64,000 nucleotides of DNA, from assembly GCF_014852685.1 (NCBI RefSeq), contig NZ_JACZDF010000005.1, forward strand, positions 62,001-126,000, written 5' to 3'. Both the position numbers and the translations under genes were made by a program. Of the stretch, positions 16,942 to 25,984 are shown piece by piece; positions within the stretch are counted from its first letter, which is position 1, and each line of letters starts with the position of its first letter. The notes below the pieces were generated by a model. That model was not told where the DNA came from and ran no database searches. It was given only the letters and a program-made list of their open reading frames with translations. This DNA comes from Flavimobilis rhizosphaerae (GTDB lineage Bacteria > Actinomycetota > Actinomycetes > Actinomycetales > Cellulomonadaceae).

Positions 16942-18564
16942 ATGACCGAGCCCGGCCGCCCCGACGACCAGCTCGCGCTGCTCGCCGCGCGCAACGACCG
17001 TCTCGTCGACGCCCTTACTCGGGCGCGCGAGCAGATCGTCACGCTCAACGCCCAGCTTGAGGACCTCGCGCGCCCGCCGGGCACGTTCTGCGTCTTCGTC
17101 GAGGCCGTCGACGCGTCGTCGGTGGTCGTCCTCCAGCAGGGACGCAAGATGCACCTCGGCGTCGGGCCGGGCATCGACACGGCGGCGCTGCGCCCGGGCC
17201 AGGAGCTCGCGCTCAACGAGGCGATGGTCGTCGTCTCCGCGGGCGGTTACGAGCCCGTCGGCGAGGTCGTCACCGTCAAGGACACGCTCGACGACGGGCG
17301 TCTCGTCGTCGTCGGTCGCTCGGACGACGAGCGCGTGGTGCGCGCCGCCGGCTCCCTTGAGGGCGTGCGTGTGCGCGTGGGTGACACGCTCGTCGCCGAC
17401 ACGCGTACGGCGTTCGTCTTCGAGGTCGTGCCGCGGGCCGAGGTCTCCGAGCTCGTGCTCGAGGAGGTGCCGGACATCTCCTACGAGGACATCGGTGGCC
17501 TCGCCTCGCAGATCGAGACGATCCGCGACTCGGTCGAGCTCCCGTTCGACCACCCTGACCTCTACCGCGAGCACGGGTTGCGCCCGCCCAAGGGCGTCCT
17601 CCTCTACGGACCCCCCGGCTGCGGGAAGACGCTCATCGCCAAGGCGGTCGCGGCGTCGCTCGCGCGGCTCGTCGCGGCGCGCGAGGGCGGTGGCGAGGTC
17701 CGCTCGTACTTCCTCAACATCAAGGGTCCCGAGCTCCTCAACAAGTACGTGGGGGAGACGGAGCGGCACATCCGTTCGATCTTCGCGCGGGCCCGCGAGA
17801 AGGCCACCGAGGGCGCGCCCGTCGTCGTGTTCTTCGACGAGATGGAGTCGCTCTTCCGCACGCGCGGCACGGGCGTGTCCTCCGACGTCGAGACGACGAT
17901 CGTCCCGCAGCTCCTTGCCGAGATCGACGGCGTCGAGCGGCTCGACAACGTCATCGTCATCGGCGCGTCCAACCGCGAGGACATGATCGATCCTGCGATC
18001 CTCCGGCCCGGGCGGCTCGACGTGAAGATCCGCGTCGAGCGTCCGGATGCCGAGGGCGCGCGTGAGATCTTCGGCAAGTACCTCACCCCGGACCTGCCGC
18101 TCCACGCGGACGACCTCGCCGAGCACGGTGGTGACGCGGCCGCGACCGTCACGGGGATGATCCAGCGCACCGTCGAGCGCATGTACGCGACCGACGACGC
18201 GAACCGCTTCATCGAGGTGACGTACGCGAGCGGCGACAAGGAGGTCCTCTACTTCCGGGACTTCGCGTCGGGCGCCATGATCCAGAACGTCGTCGACCGC
18301 GCGAAGAAGCACGCGATCAAGGACCTGCTCGCCTCGGGCGAGCGCGGCCTGCGTGTCGACCACCTGCTGCGCTCGCTCGGCGAGGAGCTCCGGGAGAACG
18401 AGGACCTGCCGTCGACGACGAACCCCGACGACTGGGCGCGGGTGTCCGGACGCAAGGGCGAGCGGATCGTCTTCATCCGGACGATCGTCCAGGACGAGAA
18501 GCAGGGCACCGAGAACCAGGCCCGCCCCGTCGAGGCGACGAGCCCGACGGGCCAGTACCTCTGA
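16942..18564 (+). CDS. arc: Proteasome-associated AAA ATPase ARC (Mpa)
   Basis: A hexameric unfoldase that recognises pupylated proteins and threads them into the 20S proteasome. The 540 residues show an N-terminal coiled coil (about 8-43) that binds Pup, two OB-like folds (about 45-165), and an AAA domain with Walker A GPPGCGKT (223-230), Walker B VVVFFDE (Asp299, Glu300), a sensor-1 asparagine and the arginine-finger region ILRPGRLD. The C-terminus ends in Gln-Tyr-Leu, the proteasome-docking tail of the mycobacterial homologue. An AGGAGGT site precedes the ATG at 16942. dop follows after 23 nt. Confidence 0.97.
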   Translation: MTEPGRPDDQLALLAARNDRLVDALTRAREQIVTLNAQLEDLARPPGTFCVFVEAVDASSVVVLQQGRKMHLGVGPGIDTAALRPGQELALNEAMVVVSAGGYEPVGEVVTVKDTLDDGRLVVVGRSDDERVVRAAGSLEGVRVRVGDTLVADTRTAFVFEVVPRAEVSELVLEEVPDISYEDIGGLASQIETIRDSVELPFDHPDLYREHGLRPPKGVLLYGPPGCGKTLIAKAVAASLARLVAAREGGGEVRSYFLNIKGPELLNKYVGETERHIRSIFARAREKATEGAPVVVFFDEMESLFRTRGTGVSSDVETTIVPQLLAEIDGVERLDNVIVIGASNREDMIDPAILRPGRLDVKIRVERPDAEGAREIFGKYLTPDLPLHADDLAEHGGDAAATVTGMIQRTVERMYATDDANRFIEVTYASGDKEVLYFRDFASGAMIQNVVDRAKKHAIKDLLASGERGLRVDHLLRSLGEELRENEDLPSTTNPDDWARVSGRKGERIVFIRTIVQDEKQGTENQARPVEATSPTGQYL

Positions 18565-18587
18565 GCACGCCGAAGGGCAGGTCGCAC

Positions 18588-20222
18588 GTGGGAGTCACGC
18601 GCGTCGTCGGGATCGAGACCGAGTACGGGGTCGTGTCCCCGGGCAACCCCGGAGCCAACGCGATCCTCATGTCGTCGCAGGTCGTCAACGCGTACCGGGC
18701 GCTCGCCGAGCTGCCGCGGCCGCCGCGCTGGGACTACCTCGACGAGGACCCGCTCGCGGACGCCCGCGGCTTCCACCTCGAGCGTGCGGCGGCGCACCCG
18801 TCGCTGCTCACGGACGACCCGTCGCGGCCGGCGCCGTCGGGCGACGTCCCCGCCGGCGACGCGGACGCGGGTGACTCCGTCGTCGCAGGTCCGGTGACGG
18901 GCATCGCGCGTCCGACGACACCGCTCTACGACGACCCGAGCACGTCGAACGCGATCCTCACGAACGGCGCGCGCCTCTACGTCGACCACGCGCACCCGGA
19001 GTACTCGGCGCCTGAGGTCCTCACGCCGCGCGAGTCCGTCGTGTGGGACGTCGCCGGCGAGCGAGTCATGCTGCGCGCGGCGCGCGAGCTCGCGTCCGCG
19101 GGCATCGACGTCGACCTCTACAAGAACAACGGCGACGGCAAGGGTGCGAGCTACGGCACGCACGAGAACTTCCTCGTCGACCGCGCGGTGCCGTTCGACA
19201 CGCTCGTCGACGTCCTCACACCGTTCTTCGTCACGCGGCAGGTCATCGTCGGCTCGGGGCGCGTCGGCCTCGGCCAGCGCGGCGAGGAGGCGGGGTTCCA
19301 GCTCTCCCAGCGCGCGGACTTCATGGAGGCCGAGGTCGGCCTCGAGACGACGCTGCGCCGACCCATCATCAACACGCGCGACGAGCCGCACGCGGACCGC
19401 GAGCGGTGGCGCAGGCTCCACGTCATCATCGGCGACGCGAACCTCCTCGAGACCGCGACGCTGCTGAAGATCGGCACGACGAGCCTCGTGCTCGCTGTCG
19501 CCGAGAACCTCCACCGGCTCGGTCCCGCGACGGCGCGCCTCGCGGACCTGCAGCTGTGCGACCCGGTCGACGACGTGCGCACGGTGAGCCGTGACCTCGA
19601 GCTCGGGGCGCCGCTGCGCCTGCGCTCGGGCGGCACGGCGACGGCGCTCGAGGTGCAGCGTGCGTATCTCGCGGCGGCGCACGAGGTCGCGCACGTCGAC
19701 GGTCCGCCGGACGCCGCGACGCGCGAGATCCTCGACCGTTGGGCGGATGTCCTCGACCGGCTCGGCCGGTCGCTCGCGGAGTGCGCGCGAGACGTCGAGT
19801 GGGTCGCGAAGCACCGGCTCCTCGACCGCATGCGGGAACGTGAGGGGCTCGGCTGGGGAAGCCCGCGGCTCGCGGCGTTCGACCTCCAGTGGGCCGACGT
19901 CCGGCCCGAGCGGGGTGTCTACCAGAGGCTGCTCGCCGCGGGGGCCCTCGACCGGGTGACGACGGAGGCCGAGGTCACGGACGCGGTGCACCACCCGCCG
20001 GTGAGCACGCGTGCGTACTTCCGCGGCGAGGTCGTCGCGCACTTCGGCCCGCACCTCGACGCTGCGAGCTGGGACTCGGTGGTCCTCGACGTCCCCGGTG
20101 CGCCTGCGCTGCAGCGCGTGCCGATGCTCGACCCTCACAAGGGGACGCGCGCGCAGGTCGGGCCGCTGTTCGACGCGTACGGCGGCGACGTCGGCGCGTT
20201 CCTCGCGGCGCTCCTCGCGTAG
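18588..20222 (+). CDS. dop: Depupylase / Pup deamidase Dop
   Basis: A glutamine-synthetase-fold enzyme that removes Pup from substrates and, where needed, deamidates its C-terminal glutamine. It starts at GTG 18588 and has 544 residues. The ATP/Mg motif GIETEYG is at residues 8-14. The long acidic insertion (about residues 45-115) is the Dop-loop, which separates Dop from the ligase PafA. Conserved sites include the Asp-containing ARLYVDHAHPEYS segment, the KNNGDGKGASYGTHEN stretch and [13 protein letters not shown]. Because the neighbouring Pup is encoded with a terminal Glu, only the depupylase activity should be required here. It sits directly before pup. Confidence 0.96.
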   Translation: MGVTRVVGIETEYGVVSPGNPGANAILMSSQVVNAYRALAELPRPPRWDYLDEDPLADARGFHLERAAAHPSLLTDDPSRPAPSGDVPAGDADAGDSVVAGPVTGIARPTTPLYDDPSTSNAILTNGARLYVDHAHPEYSAPEVLTPRESVVWDVAGERVMLRAARELASAGIDVDLYKNNGDGKGASYGTHENFLVDRAVPFDTLVDVLTPFFVTRQVIVGSGRVGLGQRGEEAGFQLSQRADFMEAEVGLETTLRRPIINTRDEPHADRERWRRLHVIIGDANLLETATLLKIGTTSLVLAVAENLHRLGPATARLADLQLCDPVDDVRTVSRDLELGAPLRLRSGGTATALEVQRAYLAAAHEVAHVDGPPDAATREILDRWADVLDRLGRSLAECARDVEWVAKHRLLDRMREREGLGWGSPRLAAFDLQWADVRPERGVYQRLLAAGALDRVTTEAEVTDAVHHPPVSTRAYFRGEVVAHFGPHLDAASWDSVVLDVPGAPALQRVPMLDPHKGTRAQVGPLFDAYGGDVGAFLAALLA

Positions 20223-20244
20223 CGGACGCGCGCACCCGCGGCCC

Positions 20245-20259
20245 CTCACCTGTGGTGAG
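20245..20259 (+). other. Short hairpin between dop and pup
   Basis: CTCACC and GGTGAG flank TGT, 41 nt before the pup start. It could moderate read-through or mark a promoter. No further signal is seen. Confidence 0.35.
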
Positions 20260-20299
20260 ATGGGACGAGCAACGATCCGCGCGCACGCAGGAGGAACTC

Positions 20300-20485
20300 T
20301 TGTCCGGTCAGGAACGCGTCAGCAGGCCCCACGACCCGGCGGCGGACGACGCCCCGGCGCCCGTCGCGCCCCAGGCGCGCGCGCAGGACTTCGACGTCGA
20401 CGCGCTGCTCGACTCGATCGACGACGTCCTCGAGCAGAATGCCGAGAGCTTCGTCCGTGGCTTCGTCCAGAAGGGCGGCGAGTGA
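20300..20485 (+). CDS. pup: Prokaryotic ubiquitin-like protein Pup
   Basis: A 61-residue intrinsically disordered tag protein that PafA attaches to substrate lysines through its C-terminal glutamate. The start is TTG 20300, fixed by AGGAGG 5 nt upstream. The conserved half contains [18 protein letters not shown], the helix that binds the ARC coiled coil, followed by [11 protein letters not shown]. The last residue is Glu rather than the Gln of the mycobacterial protein, so the tag is ready for ligation without deamidation. The N-terminal half is rich in Ala, Pro and Asp, as is usual. It stands 7 nt before prcB. Confidence 0.96.
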   Translation: MSGQERVSRPHDPAADDAPAPVAPQARAQDFDVDALLDSIDDVLEQNAESFVRGFVQKGGE

Positions 20486-20492
20486 TCCGCCG

Positions 20493-21302
20493 ATGACCCA
20501 GGACCACGCCCGTCTTCCCGCGGCCTTCGGGCGCCCGGGCTCGTCGTCGTTCGTCGACTTCGTCGCCGAGCACGCCCCGCACCTCCTGCCGTCCGCGGCC
20601 GGTGGTGAGGGCGTGGTCGGGGGCGTGCCGCACGGCACGACGATCGTCGCCGCGACGTTCGACGGTGGGGTCGTCATGGCGGGTGACCGCCGCGCGACGG
20701 CCGGGACGCACATCGCGAGCCGTGACATCGAGAAGGTCTTCCCGGCCGACGAGCACGCGGTCGTCGGCATCGCGGGCTCGGCCGGTCTCGCTCTCGAGCT
20801 CGTGCGTCTCTTCCAGCTCGAGCTCGAGCACTACGAGAAGATCGAAGGGCGCCAGCTGTCGTTCGACGGCAAGGCGAACCGCCTCGCGACGATGCTGCGC
20901 TCGCAGCTCGGGCTCGCGCTGCGCGGGCTCGCGGTCGTGCCTCTCCTCGCGGGGCTCGACCCGGAGGTCGGGCGGGGACGCATCGTCTCCTACGACGTCA
21001 CGGGCGGCCGTTACGAGGAACGGGACCACCACGCGGTGGGTTCGGGCGCGGCGTACGCGCGCGGATCCCTCAAGAAGCGCTGGCGGCGTGGGCTCGACGG
21101 CGACGCCGCGGTGCGCGTCGTCGTCGAGGCCCTCGTCGACGCGGCCGACGACGACTCTGCGACGGGCGGCCCCGACGCGCTGCGCGACATCTGGCCCGTC
21201 GTCGTCCTCGTCACACCAGCGGGTGCCGTGCGGGTGAGCGACGACGTCCTCGCGTCCGTCACGGGAGCCGTCCTCACCGAGCGGCGGGAGGCCTGCGCAT
21301 GA
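20493..21302 (+). CDS. prcB: 20S proteasome beta subunit PrcB
   Basis: The catalytic subunit of the actinobacterial proteasome. The 269-residue precursor has a 48-residue propeptide ending in His-Gly before Thr49, the N-terminal nucleophile exposed by self-processing. Counting from that Thr, the catalytic Asp17 (GDRRATAG) and Lys33 (RDIEK) are in their standard positions, and SGSAYA-like residues ([11 protein letters not shown]) complete the site. ATG 20493 lies 7 nt after the pup stop and has no strong ribosome binding site of its own, so translation is probably coupled to pup. It overlaps prcA by ATGA. Confidence 0.97.
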   Translation: MTQDHARLPAAFGRPGSSSFVDFVAEHAPHLLPSAAGGEGVVGGVPHGTTIVAATFDGGVVMAGDRRATAGTHIASRDIEKVFPADEHAVVGIAGSAGLALELVRLFQLELEHYEKIEGRQLSFDGKANRLATMLRSQLGLALRGLAVVPLLAGLDPEVGRGRIVSYDVTGGRYEERDHHAVGSGAAYARGSLKKRWRRGLDGDAAVRVVVEALVDAADDDSATGGPDALRDIWPVVVLVTPAGAVRVSDDVLASVTGAVLTERREACA

Positions 21303-22009
21303 GCATGCCGTTCTACGTCTCGCCCGAGCAGCTCATGAAGGACCGCGCGGACTTCGCCCGTAAGGGCATCGCGCGCGGCCGGTCGGTCGTCGTCGTCGGC
21401 TACGACGACGGCATTGCGTTCGCGACCGTCAACGCCTCGCGGGCGCTCCACAAGGTCTCGGAGATTTACGACCGGATCGCGTTCGCGGCGGTCGGCAAGT
21501 ACAACGAGTTCGAGCAGCTGCGTGTCGCCGGCATCCGCTACGCGGACCTTCGCGGCTTCTCCTACGACCGGTCCGACGTCCGTGCCCGCGGCCTCGCGAA
21601 CGCGTATGCGCAGACGATCGGTGCGGCGTTCACGACGGACTCGAAGCCGCTCGAGGTCGAGCTCGTCGTCGCGGAGGTTGGCGCGAGCGCGTCCGAAGAC
21701 GCGCTCTACCGGCTCTCCTACGACGGCTCGGTCGCGGACTTGCGCGACCACGTCGTCCTCGGCGGCGACGCGGAGACCTTGGGCGCGGCGGTGGCCGAGC
21801 GCTGGCGGCCCGGTCTCACCCTCAAGGAGGTGCTGCGGCTCGCGGCCGAGGTCCTCGCGCACGGCGACGAGCAGCGTTCGGTCCCGGCCGAGGACCTCGA
21901 GGTCGCTGTGCTCGACCGCACACGCGCGCGTCGGGCGTTCCGACGCGTCGGGAACCGTGAGCTCGCGACGCTCCTCGGAGTCGCGACGGACGAGGGGCCG
22001 GACTCGTGA
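21299..22009 (+). CDS. prcA: 20S proteasome alpha subunit PrcA
   Basis: The 236-residue alpha subunit forms the outer rings and the gated entry pore and docks the ARC tail. The N-terminal [24 protein letters not shown] is the gate and H0 helix typical of actinobacterial alpha subunits. [16 protein letters not shown] starts the proteasome fold, and there is no catalytic threonine. The C-terminal 25 residues are charged and probably disordered. The start overlaps the prcB stop by 4 nt, and its own stop overlaps the GTG of pafA by 4 nt, so the order prcB-prcA-pafA is translationally coupled. Confidence 0.97.
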   Translation: MSMPFYVSPEQLMKDRADFARKGIARGRSVVVVGYDDGIAFATVNASRALHKVSEIYDRIAFAAVGKYNEFEQLRVAGIRYADLRGFSYDRSDVRARGLANAYAQTIGAAFTTDSKPLEVELVVAEVGASASEDALYRLSYDGSVADLRDHVVLGGDAETLGAAVAERWRPGLTLKEVLRLAAEVLAHGDEQRSVPAEDLEVAVLDRTRARRAFRRVGNRELATLLGVATDEGPDS

Positions 22010-23370
22010 GGGACACCCGCCGGATCTTCGGCCTCGAGACCGAGTACGGCGTGACCTTCGCGGCGACGGGGGAGCGTACGCTCTCGGCCGACGAGGTCGC
22101 GCGCCAGATGTTCCGGAAGGTCGTCGCGTGGGGCAGGTCGTCGAACGTCTTCCTCACGAACGGTTCGCGGCTCTACCTCGACGTCGGCTCGCACCCCGAG
22201 TACGCGACCGCCGAGTGCGACTCGGTGCGCCAGCTCGTCACGTACGACCGCGGCGGCGACCGCATCGTCGAGGAGCTCGTCGCCCAGGCGCAGGAGCACC
22301 TCGACGCCGAGGGTGTCGCCGGTCGCGTGCACCTCTTCAAGAACAACTCCGACTCCGCGGGCAACTCCTACGGCAGCCACGAGAACTACCTCGTGCGTCG
22401 CGGCCCTGACTTCCAGCGTGTCACCGAGCAGCTCGTCCCGTTCCTCATCACACGGCAGGTGCTCACGGGCGCGGGCCGCATCGAGGTGACGCCGCGAGGT
22501 GCGTCGTTCCAGCTCTCGCAGCGGGCCGACCACATGTGGGAGGCCGTGTCGTCCGCGACGACGCGTTCGCGCCCGATCATCAACACGCGAGACGAGCCGC
22601 ACGCGGACGCCGAGCTCTACCGGCGGCTGCACGTCATCGTCGGTGACTCCTCGATGGCCGAGCCGACGACGTTCCTCAAGATCGGGTCGACGGACCTTGT
22701 CCTGCGGCTCCTCGAGGCTCACGTTCACCTGCGGGACCTCACGCTCGAGAACCCGGTGCGCGCGATCCGCGAGATCAGCCGGGACCTCACGGGCCGTGCA
22801 CCCGTGACGCTCGCGAACGGCCGGGTCGTCACGGCGGTCGACGTCCAGGAGGAGTACCTCACGCGCGTGCTCGCCTTCCTCGACGAGCACGGGGCGTCGG
22901 ACGAGGACCGTCAGGTCGTCGACCTGTGGCGCCGCGGCGTCGAGGCGCTGCAGGCGGGGGACATGACGAGCGTCGAGACCGAGCTCGACTGGGTCGTCAA
23001 GCACCGGCTCGTCGAGCGCTACCGGGCGCGGCACGGTCTGGGCCTCGCCGATCCGCGGGTCCAGCGGCTCGACCTCGCCTACCACGACGTCTCCCGCACC
23101 GACGGGCTCCTCACGAAGCTCCAGGACGCGGGCCTCGTACGACGGCTCACGAGCGAGGCCGAGGTGCTCGAGTCCGTCTCGGTGCCGCCCCCGACGACGC
23201 GTGCACGCCTCCGCGGCGACTTCGTCCGCGCGGCGCAGGACGCCCGCCGCGACTACACGGTCGACTGGGTGCACCTCAAGCTCAACGATGCCGCGCAGCG
23301 CACCGTCCTCTGCAAGGACCCGTTCACGAGCGTCGACGAGCGGGTCGACCGTCTCATCGCCTCGATGTGA
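22006..23370 (+). CDS. pafA: Pup-protein ligase PafA
   Basis: PafA phosphorylates the terminal glutamate of Pup and joins it to substrate lysines. It has 454 residues with GTG start 22006 overlapping the prcA stop. The glutamine-synthetase-like ATP site FGLETEYG is at residues 8-15, and the [17 protein letters not shown] segment carries the catalytic aspartate (Asp59). Further conserved stretches are [18 protein letters not shown] and [13 protein letters not shown]. It lacks the long loop found in Dop, which is how the two paralogues are told apart here. It is the last gene of the coupled run and is followed after 46 nt by a lipoprotein gene. Confidence 0.97.
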   Translation: MRDTRRIFGLETEYGVTFAATGERTLSADEVARQMFRKVVAWGRSSNVFLTNGSRLYLDVGSHPEYATAECDSVRQLVTYDRGGDRIVEELVAQAQEHLDAEGVAGRVHLFKNNSDSAGNSYGSHENYLVRRGPDFQRVTEQLVPFLITRQVLTGAGRIEVTPRGASFQLSQRADHMWEAVSSATTRSRPIINTRDEPHADAELYRRLHVIVGDSSMAEPTTFLKIGSTDLVLRLLEAHVHLRDLTLENPVRAIREISRDLTGRAPVTLANGRVVTAVDVQEEYLTRVLAFLDEHGASDEDRQVVDLWRRGVEALQAGDMTSVETELDWVVKHRLVERYRARHGLGLADPRVQRLDLAYHDVSRTDGLLTKLQDAGLVRRLTSEAEVLESVSVPPPTTRARLRGDFVRAAQDARRDYTVDWVHLKLNDAAQRTVLCKDPFTSVDERVDRLIASM

Positions 23371-23416
23371 GGCCGGCCGGGGTCCAGCCCGGCCCGCACG
23401 ACAGGAGCATCAGACC

Positions 23417-24385
23417 GTGACCACCCCTCACCGGCGCCGACAGCGGCGGCACGCTGCGACGCTCGCCGCGGCGGCGTGCGTGGCGAGCCTCGGGCTCGCC
23501 GCGTGTACCGACGAGCCGACCGCCCCGGAGACACCAGCGCCGGTCGTCGCGGTGAGCGGCGAGTTCGGAGGAGTCCCGACGCTCACGTACACTCCGCCGC
23601 TGACATTCCCGGACCGTCGCAGCGCGGTCGTGTGGGAGGGGGACGGACCCGCCATCACGGACGGCTCGACGGTCCTCCTCGACCTGCTCGCCGAGGACGC
23701 ATCCGACGGCAGCTCCGTCATGAACACCCACGACTCGCTCCCCGAGACCTACACGTTTGACGAGACGTTCCTCGGACCCTCGCTCTACGACCTGCTCAAG
23801 GGGCACCGGGCCGGCGCGCGGCTCCTCCTCACGGAGACGTCGAACAGCACGCCCCTCGCCCTCGTCGTCGACGTCCTCGCAGGTCGCGCCTCCGGCGACG
23901 CGGTGCCGAACGACGACCCGGCACTGCCCACCGTGACGCTCGGCACGGACGGCACCCCGACCGTCACAGTGCCCCAGGACACGGACCCCCCGGCGTCCGT
24001 CGTCGTCCGGACGCTCGTGCGCGGCGACCGCGATCAGGTGACCGACGGCCAGACAGTCATCGTCCAGTACACGGCCGTCGCCTGGTCGACGGGCGAGATC
24101 ATCGACACGACGTGGTCGCGCGTGCGCGCGCCGTTCGTCACGCTCGTCGGCGACTCCAAGCCAGTCGCGGCCTGGAACCAGGGACTCATCGAGCAGCGCG
24201 TGGGCTCGCAGGTGCTCATCGTGGCGCCGCCGTCCGCCGCGTACGGGGGAACGGCGTCGCCGTGGGCCGACGAGACGGTCGTCTACGTCGTCGACATCCT
24301 CCACGCGAGTACCCTTGTCGCGCCCGACGTCGAGAAGCAGGACAGCGACGAGGCGACCGACGAGGCGACCGACGACAGCAAGTAG
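23417..24385 (+). CDS. FKBP-type peptidyl-prolyl isomerase lipoprotein
   Basis: A 322-residue exported lipoprotein. A basic N-terminus, a hydrophobic stretch and the lipobox LAAC with Cys30 mark it for lipid attachment, probably by the Lgt encoded at 36290. Two FKBP-like halves can be seen: residues about 75-165 are degenerate, and residues about 195-300 keep [21 protein letters not shown], the [13 protein letters not shown] segment and the VYVVDIL end. The tail is acidic. It should act as a periplasm-side folding helper. The GTG 23417 has AGGAG upstream. Its position after pafA is common in Micrococcales, but any functional link to the proteasome is unclear. Confidence 0.87.
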   Translation: MTTPHRRRQRRHAATLAAAACVASLGLAACTDEPTAPETPAPVVAVSGEFGGVPTLTYTPPLTFPDRRSAVVWEGDGPAITDGSTVLLDLLAEDASDGSSVMNTHDSLPETYTFDETFLGPSLYDLLKGHRAGARLLLTETSNSTPLALVVDVLAGRASGDAVPNDDPALPTVTLGTDGTPTVTVPQDTDPPASVVVRTLVRGDRDQVTDGQTVIVQYTAVAWSTGEIIDTTWSRVRAPFVTLVGDSKPVAAWNQGLIEQRVGSQVLIVAPPSAAYGGTASPWADETVVYVVDILHASTLVAPDVEKQDSDEATDEATDDSK

Positions 24386-24402
24386 CCGAGCTGAGGAGAA
24401 CC

Positions 24403-25173
24403 ATGAGCGTGTCCGTGCGGGTCATCCCGTGCCTCGATGTCGACGCTGGCCGTGTCGTCAAGGGCGTGAACTTCGAGAACCTGCGCGACGCGGGCGACCC
24501 TGTCGAACTTGCGCGCCGCTACGACGCGGAGGGTGCGGACGAGATCACGTTCCTCGACGTCTCGGCGTCGTCGGGCAACCGCGAGACGACGTACGACGTC
24601 GTGCGGCGCACGGCCGAGGAGGTCTTCGTGCCGCTCACGGTCGGCGGCGGGGTGCGGTCGGTCGAGGACGTCGACCGGCTGCTGCGGGCGGGTGCGGACA
24701 AGGTCGGTGTCAACACGGCGGCGATCGCGCGGCCCGAGCTCCTCTCGGAGATCGCGGACCGGTTCGGCTCGCAGGTGCTCGTCGTGTCCGTCGACGCGCG
24801 GCGCTGCCCCGACGGCACGGTGACGGACTCCGGCTTCGAGGTGACGACGCACGGCGGACGGCGGGGCACGGGCCTCGACGCGGTCGCGTGGGCGGCGCGT
24901 GCCGCTGAGCTCGGGGCTGGTGAGGTGCTGCTCAACTCGATGGACGCGGACGGCACGAACGCGGGCTTCGACCTCGAGATGCTCTCGGACGTCCGGTCTC
25001 TCGTCGCGGTGCCGCTCATCGCGTCGGGCGGTGCAGGCACGGCCCACCACTTCACGGAGGCTGCTCTGGCGGGCGCGGACGCCGTGCTCGCGGCGAGCGT
25101 CTTCCACTTCGGCACTCTGACGATCAACGAGGTCAAGGACGACATGCGGCGCGCGGGCCTCGCGGTTCGCTGA
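24403..25173 (+). CDS. hisF: Imidazole glycerol phosphate synthase cyclase subunit HisF
   Basis: The (beta/alpha)8 cyclase that, with the glutaminase HisH, converts PRFAR to imidazole glycerol phosphate and AICAR in histidine synthesis. It has 256 residues. The catalytic acids are Asp12 (IPCLDVDAG) and Asp131 (VVSVDARR), and the phosphate-binding loops are VGGGVRS and [10 protein letters not shown] 24403 is preceded by TGAGGAGAA. hisI is found 4.5 kb downstream, while hisH, hisA and others are outside the window. A strong terminator hairpin follows 7 nt after the stop. Confidence 0.96.
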   Translation: MSVSVRVIPCLDVDAGRVVKGVNFENLRDAGDPVELARRYDAEGADEITFLDVSASSGNRETTYDVVRRTAEEVFVPLTVGGGVRSVEDVDRLLRAGADKVGVNTAAIARPELLSEIADRFGSQVLVVSVDARRCPDGTVTDSGFEVTTHGGRRGTGLDAVAWAARAAELGAGEVLLNSMDADGTNAGFDLEMLSDVRSLVAVPLIASGGAGTAHHFTEAALAGADAVLAASVFHFGTLTINEVKDDMRRAGLAVR

Positions 25174-25180
25174 GGACCGA

Positions 25181-25222
25181 CGACGACGGGGCGAGCACCG
25201 ACCGGTGCCCGCCCCGTCGTCG
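25181..25222. terminator. Bidirectional terminator after hisF
   Basis: A 13-bp perfect stem (25181-25193 with 25210-25222) with a 16-nt loop that is itself partly self-complementary. It lies between hisF and the convergent TIGR03085 gene. Confidence 0.8.
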
Positions 25223-25227
25223 GTGGG

Positions 25228-25890
25228 TCAGGACGAGGGGACGAACCGCTCGAGGGTCGCGAGGTCATCGTCGGAGCCGACGATCTTCACGAGCGCGCGT
25301 GCTCCACGGCCGTGCGTGTGGAGCGCGAGCTCGCCGACAGCACCGGTGACGACGACGGTCCCGCGGTCATCCTTGGGTCGGTGGACGAGTGCGCGCCGGC
25401 CGTCGTCGAGCACGTGGACGACGCCGACGGGGCAACGGTGCAGGAGCAGCGGGGCCATGCGTCGCACGGCCTGCCAGAGGGCGTCCTCCTCGGCGGGGTC
25501 GAGGTCGCGTGCGACGGGCGGGGGCGCGGGCTCGTCGTCGGACGCGCGACGGACGTCCTCGCCGTGGACGAAGAACTCGACGAGGTTGATCGCGTCGCCG
25601 GCGAGCGCGCGTGGGCTCCAGGCGGCGGGCGCGGCAGCCCAGCGGTCGACCGTGTCGTGGTAGGTCGATGGGTCGTCGCACGCGGCGACGGCCTCGTCGA
25701 ACGTCGCGGCCGTCCGCCGGCCGATGGGGCCGGGGACGGCCTGGAGCATCATCCATGGTGCGAGCTCACGCTGCGCAAGGTGGACCGCGAGGTGGCGGGT
25801 CCGCCAGCCGTCGCACAGGGTGGGCCCGTCGGGGCCCGCCTCGTGGAGGAGTGACGCCAGGGTCTCGCGCTCGTGCTGGTGCCAGGTCAT
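25228..25890 (-). CDS. TIGR03085 family metal-binding protein (DinB/maleylpyruvate isomerase-like)
   Basis: A 220-residue protein with the N-terminal four-helix-bundle layout of the mycothiol-dependent maleylpyruvate isomerase/DinB superfamily: MTWHQHERETLASLLHEAG, then the LCDGWRTRHLAVHLAQRE segment and DAINLVEFFVHGEDVRRA, which carry the histidines that could bind metal. Members are frequent in mycothiol producers and some are mycothiol S-transferases. Whether this one uses mycothiol is a guess supported only by the family and by mshC in the same window. ATG 25890 gives the standard family start. It is divergent from the ABC transporter pair. Confidence 0.8.
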   Translation of the reverse strand: MTWHQHERETLASLLHEAGPDGPTLCDGWRTRHLAVHLAQRELAPWMMLQAVPGPIGRRTAATFDEAVAACDDPSTYHDTVDRWAAAPAAWSPRALAGDAINLVEFFVHGEDVRRASDDEPAPPPVARDLDPAEEDALWQAVRRMAPLLLHRCPVGVVHVLDDGRRALVHRPKDDRGTVVVTGAVGELALHTHGRGARALVKIVGSDDDLATLERFVPSS

Positions 25891-25984
25891 GAGCTCATCG
25901 TGGCACGTCGCGGACGCACGCGTGAGTGTCGGTGCCGCGTGCGAGGATGTCACGGTCCCCACCCCGAAGAGCCCGGACGGACCT

